Source of the DNA: Aestuariivita sp.
GTDB taxonomy: Bacteria > Pseudomonadota > Alphaproteobacteria > Rhodobacterales > Rhodobacteraceae
Direction of reading: 5' to 3'
Length of the DNA stretch: 64,000 bases
Assembly: GCA_018401465.1 (NCBI GenBank)
Contig: JAGYKE010000005.1
Span: 806,001-870,000 of the forward strand
Part shown: piece after piece, positions 9,093-18,069 of the stretch
Numbering within the stretch: the stretch's first letter is position 1
Layout: each line of letters begins with the position of its first letter
Position numbers and translations under genes: made by a program
The notes under the pieces: model-generated
The model's database searches: none
The model's input: only the letters and a program-made list of their open reading frames with translations
Told to the model about the DNA's origin: nothing

Positions 9093-10505
9093 TCAGTCCG
9101 TCAGAACGGCCCCCGGATTCATGATCCCATGGGGGTCGAGCGCGTCCTTGATCGCCCGCATCGCGGCCCGCTTCACCGGATCGCCGTAGCGCGCCAGATC
9201 GGCCACCTTCAGCCGCCCGATCCCGTGTTCGGCGCTGACCGATCCTTCGAAGGCATGCACCAGATCGTGGATCGCCGCCTTGATGACGGGGCGCTGGTTC
9301 TCGTGATCCGCCCGGCTGCGGCCCGGGGCGGGGAAGATGTTGAAATGCAGGTTCCCGTCGCCCACATGCCCGAAGCAGTTGATGCGGAAGTCCCCGATCC
9401 GCGCCACGGCGATGCTGGCCTCGGCGATGAAATCGGGAATGGCCGACAAGGGCACCGAGATATCGTGCGACGACACCGACCCGATCCGGCGGTTCGCCTC
9501 GGGGATCTGTTCGCGCACCGCCCAGAAGTCGTCGGCCTGCGCGCGGTTCTGGGCGATCAGCCCATCCTCGGTCAGCCCGGCCTCCAGCGCCTCGGCGAAC
9601 AGGTCTTCGAGCGCGCCTGCCGGGTCGAGGCCGCGGGCCAGCCCCACCTCGACCAGCACGCTCCAGTCGGGCGGGGTGGCGAAGGGCTGGCGGATGTCGG
9701 GCAGCTTTTCCGCCAGGAACCGCAGCCCCTGACCCGAGATCAGCTCGAAGGTCGAGACCGCCTCGCCGAAGCGGTCGCGCGCCAGTGTCAGAAGGCGCAG
9801 GGCGGCAGCCGGGTCGGGCACGACGAACAGCGCGGTGCCGGTGGCCGCGGGCCGCGGATAAAGCTTGAGCGAAGCCGCGGTGATCACGCCGAGCGTGCCT
9901 TCCGACCCCACCAGAAGGCCGCGCAGGTCATAGCCCGTGTTGTCCTTGCGCAACCGGCTCAGCCCATGCCAGACCTGTCCATCGGGCAGCACCGCTTCCA
10001 GCCCAAGGCACAGATCGCGCATGTTGCCATAGCGCAGGACCGCCGTGCCCCCGGCATTGGTGGCAAGGTTGCCGCCGATGCGCGCCGACCCTTCCGACGC
10101 GAGCGACAGGGGAAACAGCCTGCCCGCTGCCTCGGCCGTCGTCTGAATGTCGGCAAGGATCACGCCTGCTTCCGCGATCAGGACGTTCTCGTCGGCATGG
10201 ACCGCGCGGATGCGCGTCATCCGCTCGACGCTGAGAAGGACAGCACCCCCGCCCATGGGCGCGATCTGGCCGCCGACCAGCCCGGTTCCGCCCGCGTAAG
10301 GAACCACACCCACATGGGCTTCGTGGCAGGCGGCAAGGATGGTCGCGACCTGATCCGTCGTGGTGGGGGCAAGCACCAGCCCCGCCTCGCCCGTCCAGCG
10401 GCCGCGCGGTTCCTCGAAATAGCGCGGCTCGGATGTGCGGAAGACATCGGCGGGCAGACGCCCGCGCAGGCTGGCAACAAGCTCAGGGGTGACGGGTGAC
10501 AGCAT
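9093..10505 (-). CDS. FAD-binding oxidoreductase (D-lactate/2-hydroxyacid dehydrogenase type, GlcD-like)
   Basis: A 470-residue flavoprotein of the vanillyl-alcohol oxidase/GlcD family. The PCMH-type FAD domain is marked by VVPYAGGTGLVGGQ (residues about 65-80) and NLATNAGGTAVLRYGN. The C-terminal domain has the conserved HVGDGNLHFNIF and AEHGIGRLK, where His residues bind metal and substrate. The family oxidises D-2-hydroxyacids such as D-lactate, glycolate or 2-hydroxyglutarate. The exact substrate cannot be fixed; the single-polypeptide form without GlcE/GlcF neighbours argues for D-lactate or D-2-hydroxyglutarate rather than the GlcDEF complex. Confidence 0.88.
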   Translation of the reverse strand: MLSPVTPELVASLRGRLPADVFRTSEPRYFEEPRGRWTGEAGLVLAPTTTDQVATILAACHEAHVGVVPYAGGTGLVGGQIAPMGGGAVLLSVERMTRIRAVHADENVLIAEAGVILADIQTTAEAAGRLFPLSLASEGSARIGGNLATNAGGTAVLRYGNMRDLCLGLEAVLPDGQVWHGLSRLRKDNTGYDLRGLLVGSEGTLGVITAASLKLYPRPAATGTALFVVPDPAAALRLLTLARDRFGEAVSTFELISGQGLRFLAEKLPDIRQPFATPPDWSVLVEVGLARGLDPAGALEDLFAEALEAGLTEDGLIAQNRAQADDFWAVREQIPEANRRIGSVSSHDISVPLSAIPDFIAEASIAVARIGDFRINCFGHVGDGNLHFNIFPAPGRSRADHENQRPVIKAAIHDLVHAFEGSVSAEHGIGRLKVADLARYGDPVKRAAMRAIKDALDPHGIMNPGAVLTD

Positions 10506-10568
10506 CGGATCGCGCCTTAGGGTTTATGCCGCAGAGCTATCAGCCGCCGCGGGGGCCTGCAACGCGGC

Positions 10569-11393
10569 TCAGTCGCCAAGCCACGTTGGCTGCAGGACCA
10601 TGATCATGGGCCGCCCCGGCAGATCGCGCAGCGACAGGTCGATGGACGGGCCACCCACCTCGACGATGTCGAATTCGCCCGCCATCCCGGCAAGGAACGC
10701 CTGCAGCGACCCGCCCGAGAACCAGTGCATCGGCAACACGACCGAGGATCTGAGCCGCTGCACCACCGCGATCATGTCGGGCAGCGACATGGTATAGCCG
10801 CCGTCGACAGGCACCATCAACACGTCGATCCGGCCCAGTGCCGCGAATTGTTCGTCGTTGGGCATGTGGTGCAGATGGCCGAGATGGCCGACGCAAAGGC
10901 CTGCCACCTCGAAGACGAAGATGGAATTGCCGCGCGGCTCTCCCCCCTCGCCCCAGCGCGACCGGATGTCGGTCGAGACGTTGCGCACCAGCATTTCGCC
11001 CAGATCGAGGTGATGGTCGATCCCCGCGCCGAAGCGTTCGCCCCAACCGCGCAGGACATGCGGGATCGCCGGGTCCGGAAAAGGGGTCCAGTGCGTGGAA
11101 TGGGCGTGGTTCATGGTGACCACGTCGGGGATCAGCGTGGTGGGGCCGATGAAGCCGGTGAAGTCGGTCACCGCGTTCAGGCCCCCGGGCGTGCGGATCA
11201 GAAAGCTCGCATGGTCGATATAGTGCAGGCGCACGGTGTGCTCCGGCAGGGGGGCCTGCCAGCTCGCCTTCTGGATGTATTCGAGGCCCGGCGCGGCATC
11301 GGCGATGGCGATGCAATGCGACGGACGGCGATCCTGCGCCGCAACGGGCAGCGCGGTGATGATGACAAGCAAGAAAGCGAGAATCATGCGCAT
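10569..11393 (-). CDS. Exported metallo-beta-lactamase-fold hydrolase
   Basis: A 274-residue protein with a signal peptide (MRMILAFLLVIITALPVAAQ, cleavage after VAA-Q) and an MBL fold of the UlaG/YcbL-like type. The metal motif reads HAHSTH rather than the canonical HxHxDH, keeping three histidines but having Thr in place of the Asp. VGHLGHLHH supplies the next metal ligand and PMHWFSGGS is near the last. Export to the periplasm is predicted. Substrate unknown. It lies 63 bases upstream of the FAD oxidase on the same strand and may be co-transcribed with it. Confidence 0.82.
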   Translation of the reverse strand: MRMILAFLLVIITALPVAAQDRRPSHCIAIADAAPGLEYIQKASWQAPLPEHTVRLHYIDHASFLIRTPGGLNAVTDFTGFIGPTTLIPDVVTMNHAHSTHWTPFPDPAIPHVLRGWGERFGAGIDHHLDLGEMLVRNVSTDIRSRWGEGGEPRGNSIFVFEVAGLCVGHLGHLHHMPNDEQFAALGRIDVLMVPVDGGYTMSLPDMIAVVQRLRSSVVLPMHWFSGGSLQAFLAGMAGEFDIVEVGGPSIDLSLRDLPGRPMIMVLQPTWLGD

Positions 11394-11452
11394 GCTGCAA
11401 CGGTAGCGCGCGCTGCGCCCCTGTCACGGGGTCGGGGCGCAAAATGTCGTGT

Positions 11453-11689
11453 TCAGAAGTCCCGCGTCACGCCGAAGGACACGCTGAACGTGTCATGGGC
11501 ATGGATCGGCAGGGACGAGGACTGACGCTCGGCCATCAGGGTGAGGACCGGGGCGAAGACCCGGCGCGACAGACGGGTGAGCAGGGCGCGCCCGGTCAAG
11601 GTGAAACCACGCGCGGCCCTCCTGCCCCGCTTCATGCAGGGCTTCGGCCAGCGCAAGGCAGAAGGACGGGACATCGGGGCGCGCTGCAT
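11453..11689 (-). pseudogene. Possible short or decayed gene of unknown function
   Basis: Most of 11,394-12,044 has no clear gene. On the minus strand a 78-residue frame ends HAHDTFSVSFGVTRDF, with strongly G/C-biased third positions and a terminal Phe as in outer-membrane beta-barrel proteins. Upstream the coding signal appears to continue to about 11,840 without a convincing start codon, and a second frame with good codon bias (PSFCLALAEALHEAGQEGRA) overlaps it, which suggests a frameshifted or eroded gene. I cannot name a family. Treat as tentative. Confidence 0.25.
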
Positions 11690-12044
11690 CAGGCACTCTC
11701 CGGGGGCGCGGTGGTGTTCGAAATGAATGCCGGCCCCGTCGCCGACGATCGCGCGCCAAGGCCACCTGGCATGCCGCCCCCTTGGGACCGGCGCGCAAGG
11801 ACTGATCCCGGCACGGGCATGACGGGGGCGTGATGCGCGCTTGATCCCCGGGGCACTTCGCGCTATACGGCGCGCGTCGACATGGCGGGACAGCCATGCG
11901 ACCGGGACTTGAGCAGGGTCGGTTCATGCCGGCCCTTCATTTTTACCCGGTCCATGCCCGCGGGCGCGTCGACCAAACCGCATCCAAAGACCGGCGGAGA
12001 CAACCGCCCGGCCGGAAACACCGCAGAAAAGGACGTACAAGCGC

Positions 12045-13724
12045 ATGGCGCAAGACAAGATGATGGAGGAATTCGAAGCCCTCCTGCAAGAAAGCTTCGA
12101 AATGGACACGCCCGATGAGGGCAGCGTCGTCAAGGGCAAGGTCATCGCGATCGAAGCGGGCCAGGCCATCATCGATGTCGGCTACAAGATGGAAGGCCGC
12201 GTCGATCTGAAGGAATTTGCAAATCCCGGCGAAGCGCCCAACATCAAGGTGGGTGACGAGGTCGAGGTCTATCTGCGCTCGGCGGAGAACGCCCGTGGCG
12301 AAGCGGTCATCAGCCGCGAGATGGCCCGCCGTGAAGAAGCCTGGGATCGGCTCGAAAAGGCCTATGCCAACGAGGAACGTGTCGAAGGCGCGATCTTCAA
12401 CCGCGTCAAGGGCGGCTTCACCGTCGATCTGGGCGGTGCCGTGGCCTTCCTGCCGGGCAGCCAGGTCGATGTGCGCCCCGTGCGCGACGCAGGCCCGCTC
12501 ATGGGTCTCAAGCAGCCCTTCCAGATCCTCAAGATGGATCGCCGCCGCGGCAACATCGTCGTGTCGCGCCGCGCCATCCTGGAAGAAAGCCGCGCCGAAC
12601 AGCGCGCCGAGGTCATCGGCAACCTGGAAGAAGGCCAGATCGTGGACGGTGTCGTCAAGAACATCACCGAATACGGGGCCTTCGTGGACCTGGGCGGTGT
12701 GGACGGCCTGCTGCACGTCACCGACATGGCATGGCGCCGCGTCAACCACCCCTCGGAGATCCTGAACATCGGCGAGACCATCAAGGTCCAGGTGATCAAG
12801 ATCAACAAGGAAACCCACCGCATCAGCCTCGGCATGAAGCAGCTGCAGGAAGATCCGTGGGATCTGGTGGCCGCCAAGTATCCGCTGGAATCGGTGCATA
12901 CCGGCCGCGTGACCAACATCACCGACTACGGCGCATTCGTCGAATTGGAGCCGGGCGTCGAAGGTCTGGTCCACGTGTCGGAAATGTCCTGGACCAAGAA
13001 GAACGTCCATCCCGGCAAGATCGTCTCCACCTCTCAGGAGGTCGAGGTCATGGTGCTCGAGATCGACGCAGCCAAGCGCCGCGTCAGCCTTGGGCTCAAG
13101 CAGACCATGCGCAACCCGTGGGAAGTGTTCGCGGAAACCCATCCCGAAGGCACCCAGGTCGAGGGCGAGGTCAAGAACATCACCGAATTCGGTCTGTTCG
13201 TCGGCCTGCCGGGCGACATCGACGGCATGGTTCACCTGTCGGACCTGTCGTGGGACGAACGCGGCGAAGACGCGATCCAGAACTACCGCAAGGGCGATGT
13301 CGTCCAGGCGGTCGTGTCGGAAGTCGACGTGGAGAAGGAGCGCATCTCGCTCTCGATCAAGTCGGTGGGCGGCGACAAGTTCGCCGATGCCGTGGGCGGC
13401 GTGAAGCGCGGGTCGGTCATCACCGTCAGCGTGACCAAGATCGAGGATGGCGGGATCGAAGTGGAGTATGAAGGCATGAAGTCCTTCATCCGCCGCTCGG
13501 ACCTCGCACGCGACCGCGCCGACCAGCGCCCCGAGCGCTTCTCGGCCGGCGACAAGGTCGATGTGCGCGTGACCAACGTCGACAGCAAGACGCGCCGTCT
13601 GGGCCTGTCGATCAAGGCGCGCGAGATCGCGGAAGAAAAGGAAGCGGTCGAACAGTACGGCTCGTCCGACTCGGGCGCGTCGCTGGGCGACATCCTGGGT
13701 GCCGCGCTCAAGGGCGACAAGTAA
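12045..13724 (+). CDS. rpsA: 30S ribosomal protein S1
   Basis: A 559-residue RNA-binding protein that helps mRNA dock on the 30S subunit. Six S1 (OB-fold) repeats are visible; repeats 3 to 5 carry the near-identical signatures VVKNITEYGAFVDLGGVDGL, VTNITDYGAFVELEPGVEGL and VKNITEFGLFVGLPGDIDGM. Length and N-terminus (MAQDKMMEEFEALL) match alphaproteobacterial S1. GGACGT precedes the ATG. The cmk gene that often precedes rpsA is not present in the 650 bases upstream. Confidence 0.97.
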   Translation: MAQDKMMEEFEALLQESFEMDTPDEGSVVKGKVIAIEAGQAIIDVGYKMEGRVDLKEFANPGEAPNIKVGDEVEVYLRSAENARGEAVISREMARREEAWDRLEKAYANEERVEGAIFNRVKGGFTVDLGGAVAFLPGSQVDVRPVRDAGPLMGLKQPFQILKMDRRRGNIVVSRRAILEESRAEQRAEVIGNLEEGQIVDGVVKNITEYGAFVDLGGVDGLLHVTDMAWRRVNHPSEILNIGETIKVQVIKINKETHRISLGMKQLQEDPWDLVAAKYPLESVHTGRVTNITDYGAFVELEPGVEGLVHVSEMSWTKKNVHPGKIVSTSQEVEVMVLEIDAAKRRVSLGLKQTMRNPWEVFAETHPEGTQVEGEVKNITEFGLFVGLPGDIDGMVHLSDLSWDERGEDAIQNYRKGDVVQAVVSEVDVEKERISLSIKSVGGDKFADAVGGVKRGSVITVSVTKIEDGGIEVEYEGMKSFIRRSDLARDRADQRPERFSAGDKVDVRVTNVDSKTRRLGLSIKAREIAEEKEAVEQYGSSDSGASLGDILGAALKGDK

Positions 13725-13751
13725 ACCGCAGGCCCCCCGGGGCGTGCAGGA

Positions 13752-13780
13752 CAGGCCCCGCCCCCGGCGGGGCCTGTTTT
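13752..13780 (+). terminator. Rho-independent terminator of rpsA
   Basis: CAGGCCCCGCC pairs with GGCGGGGCCTG across a short C-rich loop and is followed by TTTT, 28 bases after the rpsA stop. It is the expected strong intrinsic terminator for this highly expressed gene. Confidence 0.85.
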
Positions 13781-13843
13781 CGTTGCGGGGTCTTCCGGCC
13801 TGTGTCCGCGCGCCGCGCGCCGGGACGCCCCGGCGCGGCAGGG

Positions 13844-14305
13844 CTACGGCGTGCTGGTCGTCGCCGTGGCCGAACCGTTGCCGAGGGCACCCAGAACTGC
13901 CGCGGCAATCCCGCCCGCGATGAGAGGTTGCGTCACATTGGTCGTTTCGGTCGGGGTGGTCGTTTCGACCCGCGTTTCCTGAGTCACCTGCCCCGCGCAG
14001 CGGGGGTCGGATTCGAATTGTCTTCCCAACCTTTCAGCAATTTCGACAGCGTATCCATCTGCTGACTCCGTCGAAAGGAACACCTCGTTGGTTGTACTCG
14101 CTTCGAAAAATAGAGTGCGTCCGTCTGGCCCGGACACAGTTTGTCTGACAAGCGAGGTAGATCCAAAGCCAACGCCCTGTGGCTCTACGAAGACTCTGAT
14201 ACTACATCCATTCACATTTCGCGCAGACCCGCCTGCACAGGCCGACAGCGCGGCGCAGATCAGAAGCAATGCGGGACCGCGCAGGCGGCGCGAGAAACGA
14301 TCCAT
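13844..14305 (-). CDS. Predicted lipoprotein of unknown function
   Basis: A 153-residue protein starting MDRFSRRLRGPALLLICAAL with a lipobox LSAC (Cys at about residue 23), so it is probably lipidated and periplasm-facing. Two cysteines (NGCSIRV and DPRCAG) could form a disulfide. A Thr-rich stretch is followed by the short hydrophobic segment LIAGGIAAAVLGALG near the C-terminus. I recognise no family. It is convergent with rpsA and shares the terminator region. Confidence 0.65.
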   Translation of the reverse strand: MDRFSRRLRGPALLLICAALSACAGGSARNVNGCSIRVFVEPQGVGFGSTSLVRQTVSGPDGRTLFFEASTTNEVFLSTESADGYAVEIAERLGRQFESDPRCAGQVTQETRVETTTPTETTNVTQPLIAGGIAAAVLGALGNGSATATTSTP

Positions 14306-14800
14306 TCCGGATACCCTTTAATCCTGGGCCTTCCATGGAAGGCCACGACACTGGCTATGATGATTTGGAGACCGCTGCTCGGACCGGGGTGTCCGTCCCT
14401 GCACCCGGGGCTGTCGCGAGCGCGCTGTCTGAGTGCAAAAATTCCCAAGCCGCCCGAAAAAAGCAAGCGGGTCAATTCCGGTGCGACAAGAAAAGTTCAG
14501 GACAGGCGGGCGAAGCCGGTTCGCGCGGCGCGGCCCCGCCCTTCTGCCATGCCCGCCGGACCGACACCCGGGTGCAACCGTCCCCGCGCAAAGGCCGAAT
14601 CGACCGCCCCCAGCGCAGCCCCGCGCCGGTCGATACAGCCTCCAGAACCGAGACGCCGCCCCCGAACGGCCGACTAAACCCTTCAAAATCCGTCCTTTGC
14701 GCGCGCTCCGGTGCGACTTCCCGTTTCCGTGACCGGGAATTTGCGCCTATAGTTGCGCCCTAGCTGCCATCTTGCGTGTCGCCTTGGGGAGAGAGAGCCG
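14306..14800. other. Intergenic stretch, no gene seen
   Basis: About 500 bases between the lipoprotein gene and ihfB. Frames in it lack the codon bias of the neighbours and have no recognisable products. TATAGT at 14748-14753, about 50 bases before the ihfB start, may be a -10 box, but the -35 (TTCCGT near 14725) is weak. Confidence 0.5.
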
Positions 14801-15082
14801 ATGATCCGATCCGAACTGATCCAGAAGATCGCCGACGAGAACCCGCATCTTTACCAGCGAGATGTCGAGCGCATCGTGAACACCGTGTTCGACGAGGTCA
14901 CCGAAGCGATGGCGCGCGGGGACCGTGTGGAACTGCGCGGCTTCGGGGCCTTTTCGGTCAAGCAGCGCGAATCCCGCGTCGGCCGCAACCCGCGCACCGG
15001 CGACACCGTCCAGGTCGAGGAAAAACACGTCCCCTTCTTCAAGACAGGCAAGCTGCTGCGCGACCGTCTGAACGGAAAATGA
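14801..15082 (+). CDS. ihfB: Integration host factor subunit beta
   Basis: A 93-residue HU/IHF-family DNA-bending protein. The start [17 protein letters not shown] and the signature [20 protein letters not shown] (residues about 46-65), including the beta-arm Pro (GRNPRTG), identify it as the IHF beta chain. It partners IhfA (not in the window) in site-specific DNA bending for transcription, recombination and phage integration. The ATG at 14801 follows GGGGAGAGAGAG. It is the first gene of a probable unit with the LapA-like gene and trpF. Confidence 0.94.
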   Translation: MIRSELIQKIADENPHLYQRDVERIVNTVFDEVTEAMARGDRVELRGFGAFSVKQRESRVGRNPRTGDTVQVEEKHVPFFKTGKLLRDRLNGK

Positions 15083-15089
15083 CCCTGTG

Positions 15090-15440
15090 ATGATCTATGT
15101 CCGCTATGCCTTTCTTGCGGCGCTGGCCGCGGTCCTTGTCTCCGTGGCGCTGGCCAATCGCGCGCCCGTGACGATCGAGGCGCTGCCGCCCGGGCTTGCG
15201 GATCTCTTCGGGGTGTCGTGGTCGGTCGAACTGCCGCTGTTCGTCGTGGTCTTCGGCGGGATCGCCGCGGGCCTGGTCATCGGGTTCGTCTGGGAATGGC
15301 TGCGCGAACACAAGCACCGGGCCGAAGCCGCCCGGAAAACGCGGGAAGCAAGGCAACTGGAGCGCGAGCTGAGCCGCCTGAAGACCGAAAAGGCCGGTCC
15401 CCGGGACGATGTCCTCGCGCTTCTCGAAGACGGGCGCTGA
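15090..15440 (+). CDS. LapA family inner-membrane protein
   Basis: A 116-residue protein with two transmembrane helices (about residues 5-22 and 50-72: LPLFVVVFGGIAAGLVIGFV) followed by a charged coiled-coil tail (EHKHRAEAARKTREARQLER). This is the DUF1049/LapA layout of LPS-assembly-associated proteins, and in alphaproteobacteria the gene commonly sits between ihfB and trpF, as here. The start could also be the GTG three bases earlier. Confidence 0.85.
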   Translation: MIYVRYAFLAALAAVLVSVALANRAPVTIEALPPGLADLFGVSWSVELPLFVVVFGGIAAGLVIGFVWEWLREHKHRAEAARKTREARQLERELSRLKTEKAGPRDDVLALLEDGR

Positions 15441-15449
15441 GGCGCGGGC

Positions 15450-16100
15450 ATGTCGGATCCTGTGCGGGTAAAGTATTGCGGCCTGAGCCGCCCCGAGGAC
15501 GTATCTGCCGCCGCAGAGGCTGGTGCGGCCTATGTCGGCTTCGTCTTCTTCCCGCCATCCCCGCGGCATCTCGAACTCGAGCGCGCTGCGGCGCTGGCGC
15601 TGAGCGTGCCGGCGGGCATCGTCAAGGTGGCGCTCACCGTCGATGCGGATGATGCCGCGCTTGACGCGCTCTTGTCGCGGGTGCCGGTGGACATGCTTCA
15701 ACTGCACGGCTCTGAATCGCCCGAGAGGGTGCGCGAGGTGCGCGCACGCACCGGTCTGCCGGTGATGAAGGCGGTGGGTGTCTCAGGCGCGGAGGATCTG
15801 ACCGCACTCGACACCTATGCCCGGGTTGCCGACCAGATCCTTGTCGATGCGAAACCGCCGAAGGACGGCACGCTTCCCGGAGGCAACGGGCTGGCCTTCG
15901 ACTGGCGGTTGATCGCGGGGCGGCGGTGGCCGGTGCCGTGGATGCTTGCAGGTGGCCTGACGCCCGCCAATCTGGGCGAGGCCGTCGCGCTGACGGGGGC
16001 ACGGCAGGTCGACGTGTCCTCGGGCGTGGAACGGGACAAGGGCGTCAAGGACGCAGGCCTGATCGCCGACTTCGCGGCGGCGGCGTCAACCCTTCGTTAA
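15450..16100 (+). CDS. trpF: Phosphoribosylanthranilate isomerase
   Basis: A 216-residue TIM-barrel enzyme converting N-(5'-phosphoribosyl)anthranilate to CdRP in tryptophan synthesis. The catalytic Cys is in [11 protein letters not shown] near the N-terminus and the catalytic Asp follows in [23 protein letters not shown] and the phosphate-binding loops [13 protein letters not shown] and [15 protein letters not shown] are conserved. It lies 9 bases after the LapA-like gene and is followed by a small conserved gene and trpB. Confidence 0.95.
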   Translation: MSDPVRVKYCGLSRPEDVSAAAEAGAAYVGFVFFPPSPRHLELERAAALALSVPAGIVKVALTVDADDAALDALLSRVPVDMLQLHGSESPERVREVRARTGLPVMKAVGVSGAEDLTALDTYARVADQILVDAKPPKDGTLPGGNGLAFDWRLIAGRRWPVPWMLAGGLTPANLGEAVALTGARQVDVSSGVERDKGVKDAGLIADFAAAASTLR

Positions 16101-16124
16101 CCGGAACGTGGTCAGAGTGCGGGC

Positions 16125-16355
16125 ATGCCCGATCTGCCCGACTTTCTCGACCCTCATGCCTGGATGAACCACGTCTTCAGCGCCCAAGCCGCGCAGACCG
16201 GCGGCGTGGCGCGCCGCCGCGTGCGCGATGTGGAGCGGATCGTGGGGCGCGAACTTTTCCGGCAGGAACTGCGCCGCCGCGGGTTCCGCGCGATCGAGAA
16301 CAACGGCCATTTCGTGATCTTCTGCAACCGCGCGCCGCTCTACCGGCTGGAGTAG
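16125..16355 (+). CDS. Small conserved hypothetical protein between trpF and trpB
   Basis: A 76-residue basic protein starting MPDLPDFLDPHAWMNHVFSA and ending NGHFVIFCNRAPLYRLE. It has Rhodobacterales-typical codon use and the trpF - small gene - trpB arrangement recurs in that order of bacteria. The Arg-rich middle (ARRRVRDVERIVGRELFRQE) suggests nucleic-acid or ligand contact, but no function is known to me. Confidence 0.72.
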   Translation: MPDLPDFLDPHAWMNHVFSAQAAQTGGVARRRVRDVERIVGRELFRQELRRRGFRAIENNGHFVIFCNRAPLYRLE

Positions 16356-16411
16356 CGAACTTTCGAAGGTTCGCTGCTCAGCCTGAAAGCGATCCTTCGA
16401 AGGATCGCTTT
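16355..16411. repeat. Two TTCGAA-centred palindromes between trp genes
   Basis: 16355-16374 is a near-perfect 20-base palindrome (GCGAAC arms around TTTCGAAG). 16386-16411 is a perfect 26-base palindrome with half-site AAAGCGATCCTTC. Both centre on TTCGAA. They lie immediately after the stop of the small gene and 50-110 bases before trpB, so they may end that transcript, attenuate trpB or be mobile extragenic palindromes. TTTA follows the second arm, too short for a clear U tract. Confidence 0.6.
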
Positions 16412-16463
16412 ACCCTGCTCTGCCGTCCCGTTAAACCGCTGTCCAGACAGAGAGGACAGCGCG

Positions 16464-17690
16464 ATGAACGATCTCTTCAATTCCTTCATGACCGGGCCGG
16501 ACGAACGCGGCCGGTTTGGCCAGTTCGGCGGGCGCTTCGTGTCCGAAACACTGATGCCGCTGATCCTCGAACTGGAAGACCAGTACGAGCGCGCCAAGAC
16601 CGACGACAGCTTCTGGGCCGAGATGCACGACCTCTGGACGCATTACGTCGGCCGCCCCTCGCCGCTCTATTTCGCCGAACGCCTGACCGACCATCTGGGC
16701 GGGGCGAAGATCTACATGAAGCGGGACGAGCTGAACCACACCGGCGCGCACAAGATCAACAATGTGCTGGGCCAGATCATCCTTGCCCGCCGCATGGGCA
16801 AGACGCGCATCATCGCGGAAACGGGTGCCGGCCAGCATGGTGTGGCGACCGCGACCGTCTGTGCCAAGTTCGGGCTGAAATGCGTGGTCTACATGGGCGC
16901 GCATGACGTCGAACGCCAGGCGCCGAACGTCTTCCGGATGAAGCTTCTGGGCGCCGAGGTGATCCCGGTGACATCCGGTCGCGGCACGCTGAAGGACGCG
17001 ATGAACGATGCGCTGCGCGACTGGGTGACCAACGTGCGCGACACCTTCTATTGCATCGGCACGGTGGCGGGTCCGCACCCCTATCCGGCGATGGTGCGCG
17101 ATTTCCAGTCGATCATCGGCAAGGAAACGAAGGAACAGATGCAGGCCGCCGAAGGCCGCCTCCCCGACACGATCATCGCCGCCATCGGCGGCGGGTCGAA
17201 CGCGATGGGCCTGTTCTATCCCTTCCTCGACGACGTGTCCGTCAACATCATCGGGGTCGAGGCGGGCGGCCGCGGCGTCAACGAGAAGATGGAGCATTGC
17301 GCCTCGCTCACCGGAGGCCGCCCCGGCGTGCTCCATGGCAACCGCACCTATCTTCTGCAGGACGAAGACGGGCAGATCCTCGAAGGCTTCTCGATTTCGG
17401 CCGGTCTCGATTATCCCGGCATCGGGCCGGAACATGCCTGGCTGCACGACATCGGCCGCGCGCAGTATGTCAGCATCACCGATACCGAAGCGCTCGAGGC
17501 GTTTCAGCTGTGCTGCGTGATGGAGGGGATCATCCCCGCGTTGGAGCCGAGCCACGCGCTGGCGCATGTGATGAAGATCGCACCCGATCTGCCGAAGGAT
17601 CACCTGATCTGCATGAACATGTGCGGTCGCGGCGACAAGGACATCTTCACCGTCGCCAAGGCACTGGGATGGGAAATGACGACGGGCTGA
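16464..17690 (+). CDS. trpB: Tryptophan synthase beta chain
   Basis: A 408-residue PLP enzyme that condenses indole with serine. The PLP lysine is in [14 protein letters not shown] (about residue 96), and the phosphate-binding loop [10 protein letters not shown] near residue 240 and [13 protein letters not shown] are conserved. GAGAGGACAG precedes the ATG. Its alpha partner trpA is about 7 kb away on the other strand, a common split in this group. Confidence 0.97.
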   Translation: MNDLFNSFMTGPDERGRFGQFGGRFVSETLMPLILELEDQYERAKTDDSFWAEMHDLWTHYVGRPSPLYFAERLTDHLGGAKIYMKRDELNHTGAHKINNVLGQIILARRMGKTRIIAETGAGQHGVATATVCAKFGLKCVVYMGAHDVERQAPNVFRMKLLGAEVIPVTSGRGTLKDAMNDALRDWVTNVRDTFYCIGTVAGPHPYPAMVRDFQSIIGKETKEQMQAAEGRLPDTIIAAIGGGSNAMGLFYPFLDDVSVNIIGVEAGGRGVNEKMEHCASLTGGRPGVLHGNRTYLLQDEDGQILEGFSISAGLDYPGIGPEHAWLHDIGRAQYVSITDTEALEAFQLCCVMEGIIPALEPSHALAHVMKIAPDLPKDHLICMNMCGRGDKDIFTVAKALGWEMTTG

Positions 17691-17697
17691 GGCTACC

Positions 17698-18069
17698 TCA
17701 GCCCGCGTGGCGCTGCAGCACTTCGATCGGCACGATGTCGAGCGCGCGGACGTGCGTCGCCGCGAGCCGCACGCGCGGCGCACAGCCCTCATCCGCGGCC
17801 TGCAGGAACCGGCTTGCGCACAGGCACCACTGATCGCCCGCCTTCAGTCCGGGAAACCGGAATTCGGGGCGCGGCGTGGACAGGTCGTTGCCGACATACT
17901 TGGAGTAGGCAAGGAATTCATCGGTCATCACCGCGCAGACGGTGTGGCTGCCCCGGTCGGCAGCGCAGGTGTTGCAGTGCCCGTCACGGAAAAACCCGGT
18001 CAGGGGATCGCTGGAACAGTGTTCCAGCGGCCCGCCCAGAACGTTGACGCTGTCTTCGGGCTCCATCAT
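17698..18069 (-). CDS. DUF2237 family protein
   Basis: A 123-residue protein of the DUF2237 family (function unknown). Conserved blocks are NVLGGPLEHCSSDPLTGFFR, GSHTVCAVMTDEFLAYSK, GNDLSTPRPEFRFPGLKAGD and WCLCASRFLQA. Several conserved cysteines suggest metal or redox chemistry. The start overlaps the stop of the upstream serine hydrolase (ATGA at 18069-18066), so the two are translationally coupled. Confidence 0.85.
   Translation of the reverse strand: MMEPEDSVNVLGGPLEHCSSDPLTGFFRDGHCNTCAADRGSHTVCAVMTDEFLAYSKYVGNDLSTPRPEFRFPGLKAGDQWCLCASRFLQAADEGCAPRVRLAATHVRALDIVPIEVLQRHAG

Noticed and set aside
11943-13235. 430-residue open frame antisense to rpsA, with several other long antisense frames over the gene
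   Set aside because: It is the mirror of a highly biased, high-GC gene. Its protein is rich in His/Asp/Leu typical of such shadows, has no ribosome site and resembles no family; rpsA on the plus strand is certain.
16431-17792. 453-residue minus-strand frame over trpB
   Set aside because: Antisense shadow of trpB; the plus-strand gene has the PLP lysine and phosphate loop motifs.
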